From: Aquila chrysaetos chrysaetos
Lineage: Eukaryota > Chordata > Aves > Accipitriformes > Accipitridae
Length of the DNA: 64,000 nt
Assembly (NCBI RefSeq): GCF_900496995.4
Contig: NC_044013.1
Span: 42,297,554 to 42,361,553 of the forward strand
Reading direction: 5' to 3'
Shown here: positions 25,555-37,700 of the stretch, piece by piece
Position numbering within the stretch: the stretch's first letter is position 1
How the letters are laid out: every line of letters starts with the position of its first letter
The notes under the pieces: model-generated
What the model was told of the DNA's origin: nothing
Seen by the model: the letters and a program-made list of their open reading frames with translations, nothing else
Databases searched by the model: none
Program-made: the position numbers and the translations under genes

Positions 25555-28500
25555 CTAAAAGGAGGTAAAAAAAGAAGTAGAAAGGTGAACAAACTACTAG
25601 CAAGAAACATCAGCAAGTTCCTAACCAGCAATAAAAAGTCTGCATATTCATATACCTTAACAGTGTTGAAAAAATAGGTATGTCAACATACCCACCTCAT
25701 CTCCCATCAAGTTCCACAGCTGTATCAGTGGCAGACCTGTTGCGCTGTCATAATTTGTGACCTGGAAACATAGAAGAACATTAGCGTGCAGCAATTCTGG
25801 TCTGAGCCGTGGAGGGTGCAAGGCTAGCACCACTCACTGCATATCAGATACTCAGACTTAGCGTAGGCTAGTGGAAATGTAGCTCCTGCCACCAGGCAGC
25901 TGGGACACCCTGCTGGCAAGTGCGCTCTGGTCGCTCAAATCCGTGCCCTTGCTAGAATTAGCGATGCACTTGAGCACGGCACTAAACCAAAGGAAGCTAC
26001 GAGACTGAGCGTCGCAAACGCTATCGGCTTTCCCACTCGTCCCAACTGCCTTTCGTGGATAGCTACAGCCACTATCAGAGGCACTTCAGAAGAGGCCAGT
26101 GCCTCTTCGCTGAGATCAGGCACTGCATGCAGAAGCCTTTGGGATGCTGCCAGAAGCCTTACTTCTCCCTCCGGCCAGCCAGAGGCCAAATCCTGGATGT
26201 CAGTCTTGCAAAAGACAGTTGAGACTGGCAAAGCAGTGCAGACCCAGGTGAATACTTGATCCGCTGGACAACAGGCCACTTTGTGCTCTGTAAATCCATT
26301 CAGGTGCCCCTCCTCTCTGCCTGCATCAGTAACAAGAGGGAATACTCATCCCTTCCCAGCCAGGCAGTCCTGAGCGGTGCTGATGCCACACAAGGAAGTT
26401 TTCAGCGCCCAAGATTTCTCGACAAGGATCCTGCCCAGCAGCCAGGCTCACAGGCTGTGGCTTTGTTTTCGATTTTAACACACACGGTATGCAAGGGGGC
26501 AGAGAGGATAACAGCAGCAGTCAAATCGGCAACCGGGCTTTTTTTCCAGGCAGCTCTCATGTACCTGTGCCACTAGGACTGCGCCTCTGGTCATCTCACT
26601 AACAGCGGCGTCGGCTTCAGATGAAAAGTGATCCTCGTCTTGGGAAAGAAAAGAGCAGGAGAAAACAAATGAGATATTCACAGGCTTTAAAGGCCAGAAG
26701 GGACTATTAAGCTAATCTCGTCTGACCTCCTACATAAGTTAGGCCAGAGAATCCTCACCTACTGTTGCTGTACGCATTTGCTGAAACCAGTCTATTAAGC
26801 TGGAGATCACACAAGTATTGTGCCTGCTGTGTTACTGAAGGGGAAGGATGAAGTGCTTTCTAAAGCCACTAGCTCAGTTAATGTGAACGTAAGTGGCTGA
26901 TGAATTAGGAGGCTTTAAAGACAGAAAAGTATACTTCTGCAGTACGTTTGAGCTGCCATTAGTATTTTGATCCTTAATAAACTAAGCTCAGGGGCCTCAG
27001 GACATTACTGACCCTGCGCAGAGTGCGATACTGTGAACGGGAACTCCGAAGCATTCGTATCACAGGCTGGCTGGCACCTGAACAGTGCCAAAGGCGCTCT
27101 TGGCAAGTGCTGGCAGCTCGGGTCTCTCAGCCTGCACAGCCTACGTGGGCACTGTTGCTAACTCCACACCTGTAACGCAGCAAGAAACTCTTGTGTCCCA
27201 GGCAATACAGTTACAATCTACACTGCTGTGATGGGTTGACCCTGGCTGGTTGCCAGGTGCCCACCAAAGCCGTTCTATCACTCCCCCTCCTCAGCTGGAC
27301 AGGGGAGAGAAAATATAACAAAGAGCTTGTGGGTCGAGATAAGGACAGGAGAGATATCACTCATCACTTACCGTCACGGGCAAAACAGACTCAACTTGGG
27401 GAAATTAACTCACTTTATTACAAATCAACCAGAGTAGGGTAATGAGAAATAAAACCAAATCTCAGAACACCTTCCCTCCACCCCTCCCTTCTTCCCGGGC
27501 ACAACTTCACTCCCGGCTTCTCTACCAACCCCCCCCAGCAGCACAGGGGGACGGGGAATGGGGTTTACGGTCAGTTCATCACACGTTGTTTTCTGCCGCT
27601 TCATCCTCCTCAGGGGGAGGACTCATCACACTCTTCCCTGCTCCAACGTGGGGTCCCACCCACGGGAGACAGTCCTCCACAAACTCCTCCAACATGGGCC
27701 CTTCCCACGGGCTGCAGTTCTTCACGAACTGCTCCAGCATGGGTCCTTTCCACGGTGTGCAGTCCTTCAGGAGCACACTGCTCCAGCGTGGGTCCCCCAC
27801 GGGGTCACAAGTCCTGCCAGAAAACCTGCTCCATAGGCTCCTCTCTCCACGATCCGCAGGTCCTGCCAGGAGCCTGCTCCAGCGCGGGCTTCCCATGGGG
27901 TCACAGCCTCCTTCGGGCACCCACCTGCTCCGATGTGGGGTCCTCCCCGGGCTGCCGGTGGAGATCTGCTCCACCGTGGACCTCCATGGGCTGCAGGGGG
28001 ACAGCCTGCCTCACCATGGTCTTCCCCACGGGCTGCAGGGGAATCTCTGCTCTGGCACCTGGAGCATCTCCTCCACCTCCTTCTGCACTGACCTTGGTGT
28101 CCGCAGAGTTGTTTCTCTTACATGTTCTCACTCCTCTCTCCGGCTGCCGAATCTGCTTGTCCCAACTTTTTTTCCTTCTTAAAAATGTTATCACAGAGGC
28201 GTTACCACTATCGCTAATTGGCTCGGCCTTGGCCGGCGGCAGGTCCATCTTAGAGCCGGCTGGTATTGGCTCTCTCTCGAACACAGGGGAAGCTTCCAGC
28301 AACTTCCCACAGAAGCCACCCCTGTAACCCCCCCCCGCTACCAAAACCTTGCCAACAAAACCAATACAACTGCAGACCAGACATAAGTATTTTCATTTTG
28401 GAGGAAAGTTGCTTATTTCCTACCAAATCACTGCAAAATGAAGTTTCTCCTTTGTGCTCCCCACCCTGAGACCGTCTCCAGCAGCAAGTGAACTCCTTAC

Positions 28501-28737
28501 AAATCCTGAAGGAGGTCGATTACCTCAGGGAACATGCAGAACACCGACTTCTGCGAGAAGCAGCTTAAACCTTGCCATCCATCTACAGTCTTGGCAGAGC
28601 CCGTACCTCCTGGAGTCCTGCCAGCCACAAATCCCAGTGGTGAAACCTGGCCTGACCCCTAACACCTACAGACACCCCTTCCGCACCCAGAAGGGCAGCT
28701 TTTTAGACATCAATAGAGCATGCATCTCTAACACCAC

Positions 28738-28772
<35 letters not shown>

Positions 28773-31700
28773 GGCAAAGCAAAGCATTTCTAGGTAGTGA
28801 CTGACATTCTTCCAGTGCTTGGAGGGTAGTCTTTTGAACACAGAACTATACACATCAGTCATTTTAGTAGGAAAATGTCAGATATTCATCTAGCAGATTA
28901 AAAACTAAGTTTGCGTTTACAGCTACTCTATGACAGAAGAAGGCAGAGTAGTTACAGCTACTTCACCTGTACCCTTCCAGTCCTGCCAACTTGCTGTTTA
29001 GGAGAGTAATTCATTCTCTCCTCCATGCAGGAAAAAGCCTGAACATTTATCATCTTTCCCCTGGAGCCTGACAGGTCATGCCATGCTAGCACATTTAGAA
29101 GAATAAAATACAATTTTTCCAATCTTGCTCTAGTCACATCAGAGGCTGCGCTTGCAATAGGAGGGAAAAGGTTTAGACAGAATCATCGCTTGTACACAGT
29201 TGGCATCCATTTAAACCTGCAGGAGGAGCACCAACGGTATGTCTTGAGAGCTCCATTACCTGGAAGTGGCACCACGTTGTCTAGTAAAACTTCTGCTCCT
29301 TGGAAAGGTAGTGATAAAAAATCAGACCTTAAAGAAAAGAGAATCAATCAGAGTAAGAACATGGCTTTAAGTTACTCCTGTATTCTTTTAGAGCAATTGA
29401 TTAATCAATGTCACCTTACAGGAATTCAGTTTAAAATTGATGATAGTCAAAAAAAAAAAAAAAAAAAAAAAATCAGACTGTTCTCCCAGCAATCTAAGCA
29501 GCAGCAATAAATAGTCTGATTAGCACGCCAAGTTGGATTGGGCTCCAAGCAAAAACCACCTCCATAATGGAAGCTGTACCGTTTTTCTCCCACCTCTGGG
29601 GCACAATCAAGTATTTAATCGGCTTGTGTAAGAAAACCCCCATCCAATACAGCTCTCCCAGCCAATGGGGCTGGGGCATAGAGAATCTGAATCTTATTCC
29701 TAGCTCATCAATTAACTACAATTTGGGGCCTCCTGAAGGCATCCTTTCGCTCAGCTTCCACGCTGAAGTGGCAGAAGTTGCAATTTCCTCTCCCCTCCCC
29801 TTCAAAAAAGCCTTGCAAGAGCTTGCTGTGCTCCCAAGGAATCCACAGTTGCTGCTGAGCCAAACCTTTCCACCATTTCCCGCTTCAGCTGTGGAAAAAC
29901 CTATAAGCAATTCAAACGATATATGAAGATTCAAGCCAGATATTGCCTCAGGCCACAGAAGAGGAGCTAAAGACCTGATTTGTCTGAGTGTGTCAATCTT
30001 CACTTTGTCATATCCTCCATAGTCCACGTATCTGAGCTCCACTTCACTGGTCTCTTCGAAGTAGCTAATAACTTGAGCCCGTAACCATGCCCCATCCAGG
30101 CCTGGAGCCGCGCAGATAATACCAACTGCAAAACATAGGAGTACAGAGAAGAAAGGCTCAGTATAAGTGGATTTCCAGAAATTAGCATTTCAGGCATCAG
30201 TAGTTATCTACTGAGAATCAACCGCATTTCTTACGCTGCCTCCATCTTCTTTCACCACCACCCACACCCCCACCAGACATGGCCTGCAGCTGGGACACAG
30301 GAGAGGTGGGTTTTACTCTCAAGTCTCTGTCTGCCACTACCGTGCTGTTCTACCCAGGTATCCAGTTCCCTTCCAGCCTTCGGTCACTAACAGTGAGGTC
30401 TGTCCCCAAAAAGGAAAGTTGGCGCTAGTAACCCCTTTCCACGTGACGCACCCTCCACTTCACACCACATGCAGACTGTGACACTATGAAGATTTGGGAG
30501 TAGTTCCACACTTTGTCAGCAAAAATACACCAGATGCCAAGTTGATTAGAAATAACCTGAGATGGACTTTATCTCATTCTGAATTTCAGCATGCAGCTAA
30601 GTGGCTGGGGAGGTACTCCAGGGATGAGTGGGGTAGGGAAGAGTAGAGCAACATCTGTAGTCTGCCAGCGGCTTAAAAAAATATGAAATGACAAGTGAAC
30701 TATCACATTCTCATCCACTGGGAAACTTCCCAAGCCTAACTCAGTGCCATCAGGCTTCCGTGTGACCCTAGAAGTTCCTCAGCTGAACAATTTGTAAGAA
30801 ATCACATTACATGCCTTCTACTGGAGTTGGCAGGGTTGGAATTTCAGGTTGAGAATAGCAGGCGTACATCTGCTGGTCGAGGCTACGCAGAACATGGAAA
30901 GTGGGGTGTGTATGCTGCTGTAGAAACATGTGCCCTGCATCGACTTGGTTTGCCACGACCACCTCTACCGTGACTCCGTCTGGGAGGAAGAGCTGTCATG
31001 TGGAGGAAAGAAATTCTCATTAGCGTTCACTGCAACACAAGCTTCATTCACAGCAACTCCATGTTCCACCAGCAACTCCTGAGGCTTACAGCCATGGGTG
31101 GAAAAGCCCTGGCACTCTGGTATTTCACTTCCAAAAGCTACTCACTGTTACTCCATGCTGCTCTAACAGAAATCAGACTTGAGGCGGGGCCCGCCTTGCA
31201 TACAAAAAGACTATCGGCATGAAGCAGTTGTAAGACTTATTTACCCAAGAGATCAGTGAGCAGAGTCAGAAATGATGCAGGTCAAGTCAAGCTGCACTAT
31301 CAACACAGTGCAACTTGCAAGAATTCCCTGCCCACAGGGTTTTTAAACATTAAGGTAATCCTCGCAGAGATTGTCCAAGCTGGTGGAAGTGCTCACCAAG
31401 CTGCTTTCAGTCATTTATCAGCAGTCCTGGCTAACCGGGGAGGTCCCTGTTGACTGGAAGTTAGCAAATGTGACGCCCATCTACAAGAAGGGCCAGAAGG
31501 AGGATCCGGGGAACTACAGGCATGTCGGTCTGACCTCGGTGCCAGGGAAGGTCACGGAGCAGACCATCTTGAGTGCCATCACACGGCACATACAGGACAA
31601 CCAGGTGATCAGGCCCAGTCAGCGTGGGTTTATGAAACGCAGGTCTTGCTTGACTAACCTGATCTCCTTCTATGGCAAGGTGACCCACTTAGTAGATGAG

Positions 31701-34700
31701 AGAAAGGCTGTAGATGTTGTCTACCTAGACTTTAGTAAAGCCTTTGACACCATTTCCCACAGCATTCTCCTGGAGAAACCGGCTGCTCATGGCTTGCATG
31801 GGTGTACTCTTCTCTGGGTAAAAAACTGGCTAGATGGCCAGGCCCAAAGAGTGGTGGTGAATGGAGTTAAAACCAGTTGGCAGCCGGTCACTAGTGGTGT
31901 TCCCCAGGGCTCAGTTTTAGGGCCAGTTCTCTTCAATATCTTTATCAATGATCTGGACAAGGGGATCAAGTACACCCTCAGTAAGTTTGTGGATGACACC
32001 ATGTTGGGCAGGAGTGTTGATCTGCTCGAGGGTAGGAAGGGTCTCCAGAGGGACCTGGACAGGCTGGATGGATGAGTCGAGGCCAGTTGTATGCGAGTCA
32101 ACAAGGCCAAGTGCCGGGTCCTGCACTTGGATCACAGCAACCCCATGCAGAGCTACAGGCCTGGGGAAGAGTGGCTGGAAAACTGCCTGGTGGAAAAGGA
32201 CCTGGGGGTGCTGGTCAACAGCTGGCTGAATGTGAGCCAGCAGTGTGCCCAGGTGGCCAAGACGGCCAACAGCATCCTGGCCTGTATCAGAAATAGTGTG
32301 GCCAGCAGGAGCAGGGCAGAGATCGCCCACCCAGGGATCAGCACTGGTGAGGCCGCACCTCGAATACTGTGTTCAGTTTTGGGCCCCTCAGTAGAAGAAA
32401 GATGCTGAGGTGCTGGAGCGTGTCCAGAGAAGGGCAACGAAGCTGGCAAAGGGCCTGGAGCACAAGTCTTATGAGGAGCGGCTGAGGGAGCTGGGGCTGT
32501 TCAGTCTAGAGAAAAGGAGGCTGAGGGGAGACCTTATCGCTCTCTACAGCTATCTCAAAGGAGGTTGTACCGAGGTCTCTTTTCTCAAGTAAGAAGCGAT
32601 AGGACGAGAGGAAACAGCCTCAAGTTGTGCCATGGGAGGTTTAAATTGGATATTAGGAAAAATTTCTTCACTGAAAGGGTTGTCAAGCATTGGAACAGGC
32701 TGCCCAGGAAAGTGGTTGAGTCACCATCCCTGGGGGTATTTAGAAGACGTGTAGATGTGGTGCTTAGGGACATGGTTTAGTGGTGGACTTGGCAGTGTTA
32801 GGTTAATGGTTGGACTTGATGATCTTAAACGTCTTTTCCAACCTAAATGATTCTATGATTCTACATTTCTCAGCTCAGGGAGAATGGAAATAGCAGTGGA
32901 AGAACAGGTAGGTAAATCTCATCTGTAACAGTTACATAAGCTGGACAGCAGACAGCCACACAAAATCAAACTGGTTTTGAGGGCATCTGTGAACCAGCCA
33001 CATTGACATAGCATACTACGACAGCAGTGACCAACAACAGCCTTCCACCCTGACATCAGCATAGCCAGCAAGCTGGGACTTACCCAGGCAGTCATAAGGA
33101 GGGAATGAAGTGTCAGTGGTGTTGGTGGAGGTAGAGCATAGATGTTGGTGAGACACAGCTCTTTGAACTTCTTGCCAATCAGGCTCAGTACTTTTTCTAC
33201 TTGATGTGAAGAGCCTGGAAGACAAAAATCCCACAGAAAGTCTGTAGTACAGATATGCTGAGGACACCCCCACCCTGTGAAGCGATATAGCTACCAGAAG
33301 CCTTCTGCACTACATCAACGATTTAAGTTTTAATAGATTGGCCATGTAACCTGATATCAGACCAACATGAGCAACTCAGGCCCCAGTTTCAACAGCATTA
33401 GCCTCCAGTATGAACCCAATTCACTGGCAGATATTTTTCAGCCACAATTAATCTAACATCCTTCACAGTCAAGACCTCATTTGCTGATACACATCTCATA
33501 GCTCCTCCTTCAAGCCTGAAGGGATCCTTCAAAATGCGTTGCTTAAACTACAGCAGCCGAAGATGTTCAAATGCATTCTCACCTCTATTCTAGAGGGTTC
33601 AAATGCCAAGGCACAGGCAACTTGGCATACACCTCTACTGTAACAGCACCGAGCAGAAAAGTTTTGTAAAGCACTGGGCTCACAAAGCCACTAAATCTGT
33701 TTAAATTCCTTACCCACCTAATTAAGGCCCCCAAGCTACATATTAGACCATGAATAAAGAGACATTCTGCTTACCTTCGATGTGACAGACTTGGGAGTCA
33801 CGGAAATAAGGTAGTGTTGAGACATAAATTTTGGCACCAGACGATTGCCTCAAGAAGCTCATAAATCTTCCTTGTTTGCCGATCAAGCGGCCAACTAATT
33901 CCTTTATGAAAGTAACAAGAAAGCAACAGTCAGGAAGAGAAACATAGATCAAACAACACTGTTCTCTGTGGCTTATTTCACCCACATTCCCAGTTCCTGT
34001 AGCATAGGGGCAGGCAGGATAAATATAAGGGAATGCTGGACCAGCACAGAGTTCAGCTGGTCTATGACAAGTCAAGGTAGATACAGATCAGTAAGCACAG
34101 CTTGTTTTGATAGATCCATCTTCATATCTTGTAGAACGACACAAAGACACGATGGCTTTTACCAGGCCTGGTAAAAGCTACTGTCTTCCTACAGTCAAGT
34201 GAAGTCACATCCTCTCCCAATCTCCTACCACTTTTTATTTTAATGCTACATGCATTTTTCATTCAAATATGAAATACTAAGTTTTAGCAATTTTTAAACA
34301 AGCTAATTAGATTAGATGGGGAGTAGACAAATTCACAGGAGAGTAAACCAGGCTGTCATGCCCAATAGACTACAGAGTCCCAGGACAGCTGTGTGGGATG
34401 ATGAAGAGATGTCTTTGCATGCCCTATTACCTCTACTCTTCCACTGGCACCTGCCACCACCTACTGTCAGAGACCAGGTACCAGAGCAGAAGTGTTGGGC
34501 CCAAGTCAGTATGGATAATCCTATACAATGTAGAGTTGGCTACTTCAAGAAAAGTGACAGCCTGTCTTCACGAAACACTGAAACATATTTTTCTGCTGTA
34601 GAACTGCTTCTTTAGCCTGTGTTTTACTGATCCATTAAAATGCACGTTACATGTCTTCCCTGGGCTCACAGCATCCAAGCACTCAAGGCAGCATGCTCAT

Positions 34701-37700
34701 CCTGCCGGGAGCTGCTGTCTCACATTACTGGCTGTCAGTATTCGGGTCTGCTGAGCAGCAGAACTGCAAGAGCAATGCTGTGCAGGACAGCCACAGATGA
34801 TTTTGCATACAGAAAGCAGGGAAGAAGGTATGAACATAGTCCTAAAAACACAGTCTCTCTCTCAACCCAAAAGAAAGCTCACTATAAAGACAGAGACACA
34901 GCAGCTCTACAGAATAGCTCAGATGAGCATTCAGCTTGTGAGGAAGGGTTTGGACAGGCAGTTGAAACAAAACCCTCCTACAGAGCAGAAAGAAAAAAAA
35001 AAATTCATCACCTGCCCTTAATAACTGTGTACCCTCAAAGCCTTCTGAATGCTTTCAGAGCATTGGACTAACAGATTGGGGTGGAAGATAATGGGGAATA
35101 ATGAGTCCAGCAACCAACATTACCCTGGGCGTAGCCCTGACATGCCTCTTGTTTACAGTTGTGTACTGGCTCTTCGTTCCTGTTGAGTCCTAACGGGAGC
35201 TAAATGCTTAAATCCTCGTTGATTTGTTGTTGATCTCCCTGGGATGGCACTGACCCAGTACCAGGCTGGAAGAACCAGAAGATGGCTATGTAGGGCAAGG
35301 CAGGATGCGCGAGCAGGCCAATGGCTAGTTACCTTTGGGACCTCTATTTCCCAGATAACGAAGTCGGACTTGCTGGATTCTCCTCTTAGCTTAGAGTTCT
35401 GCCGACTCACTGTCTTCCTCATGGCACAGCCACTGTCCACAAAATTCACGCTATTTACATCCGAACCTACAAGACATGCACACATGTCAGCATTCAGACA
35501 ACCCACACAATCCAGCTACCAGACACAAGGCCATGAAAATACATAATTTCATAGAGAGGTTACATTGAGCTCTTCCTACGCATTCAGTTGGGATGACCCT
35601 GCATCAGGTTCTCTGGTATTTCAGAAAGGGTAAAGTCCCATCACACACAGCCTACTGCAAGTTTCCTTTTGTTGGTGGAGAAAAACCTGCACACCTCTGG
35701 GAATGCAACAGAAGGAGGCCCGAGTTCAGCAGGAGTCCTTCAAACATTGTGACATCTTATGCAGCAGCAGAGACAAGACACTTTAAGTCAAAAGTTACCA
35801 GCTGAATGAGAGCTATGCTAACACCAACACTGAGCTGCTGCTGCGGCAAAGTATTTTGCATTTTCCCCATGGTTTAAACAGGGCTCTTCACAGGGAGTTC
35901 AGCATGCAGGGAGGGATGTGCAACCTATTCGTCTGCTCTTTGCATTGACAGTACTTTCCTGCCCCAACGAGGGTTGCACGGTGACCTGAGCACCAGCTGG
36001 GTCCACTACTAGCTGTGGTAGGGGATTGCCTCTTGCCCAGATTTGTCATATGCTTGAAGAAACAAGGTGCCAGAGCTGAGCTACGTTTTGTTCCCAAACC
36101 ATCAGCTGATACCAGGAACATTCGTACTTGGGAAGGGGACAAACTCAAACAGCTTCCTCCTGGTCAGATCCCAGATACAGTCAGTGTAACAAGATCAAGA
36201 ACAAGAACAAGGCTGATCCTTCCTCCAGATTAACAAGCAGAAACATGAAGATCCTCACTTGCTTGCAAGTATTCAGATCACCCAGTACAAGACCAAAGAG
36301 AAAAATAAACCCAACAGCTGCCTCACATTTGCCACATCTTAACAAGTAACACAGCACAGATGCCTAGAAAGTCAAAGGCAAACAGCGCAGCTGTTTGCAA
36401 TAGACTTGCTAGACAAGGATGAGGATTTAAGTCTCACAGCCTGGGCGCGAAGGTCAGCTGTAGGACCTCTTATCCAACATAGCCACATTATCAACTTTAC
36501 CTGCTATACTCCGTCTCCCTACCTGTCTCCATGCAGAGCTTTCAGCCCTTGTCATCACCAGGCTCCACAACACACCGTTGTACCTTCTCATCACACCAGC
36601 ATTCACAAGGCAAAACCGTTTTCTTCCTACGGTTACTCTCACTAGTGAAAATGTTTTGTGGGTTTAATCCTTAATTGTTGGCAAACTCAATCCCCATGTC
36701 TCACAACAAGCAGCATTCCAACTACTTTGTAGCAATTACAAAAGACATCCTGTCATTAAGGGCTGTTGGCACCACAGGGTCCTATAAAGGATTTTAACAT
36801 CCATCCCCAAGGTCACACGGGTTAACATTTACTCAGACAGCTTTGTATTCTGCCAGGCACACATCATCCAGGATCTAGAAGGCAAAAGCAACACAGAGAC
36901 AGATGGGGGAACTCCACGAACATTGCTCCCTGTTGGGATTTCTTGGCATGCACCTACCCGTCCAAGCAAAAAGGCTTCAGGGTAATTGGTCTGCAACCAA
37001 CTGATTTTATCACAATTCATCAGAGCACTTCCCTGGTTCATCCAGCAGCACCTCAGAAACCTGCCTTACAGCCTCCTTTCCGCAGCAGCCCACAAACACA
37101 GATAAGAACCCAGTGCTTACTAGAGGCTGCCTGAACTGAAGCAGAAACCATTTGTATTAGCAGGTCTCAAACCAGCAAGGTGTTCAACAGCCTGGCCTAC
37201 ATCCAGACACAGCCCATTTCACTGGGCTACTCAAGCACATGCTTAGCTTTAGACAATAAGCTTTGTGCTGAAAGAGGACCAGTCTGTTCAAACCTTTGCC
37301 GTATACCCTGAAGATCACCCAGCTAACAGTGGATCCTACAGAGACGGGAATTCTGAGAGCAAATGCATACCCACCTGCACACGAGGCCTAAATATTCATC
37401 TAATGGCGAAGTTAAAGATGAAGAGGATTTATCTGAACATGTTCTGAAGCAGAAGGGTTACAGCACATAAAACGCTTGTTCACCACATTTTCGTGGGAGC
37501 ATTTTCAAATCCCTTACCTCCTGAGTGATCTCCATCCATCCCTGCTGCCCTGCTACACTCATGATTCAAGTCTGGACCATCCTTTTTCAGTATCCCATTA
37601 CTGTATGGCACTTCGCCGCCCTCAGGTAGCTTCAGAGTAGGAGGTTTTTCACTTGGTACTGAGCTCTGCTCAGCAGACGTGTCTTGCGTTGCAGATATGC

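Noticed and set aside
27442-28344. 246-, 190- and 147-codon frames over the LTR
   Set aside because: They come from the GC-rich repeated part of a solo LTR on both strands; no retroviral protein is encoded.
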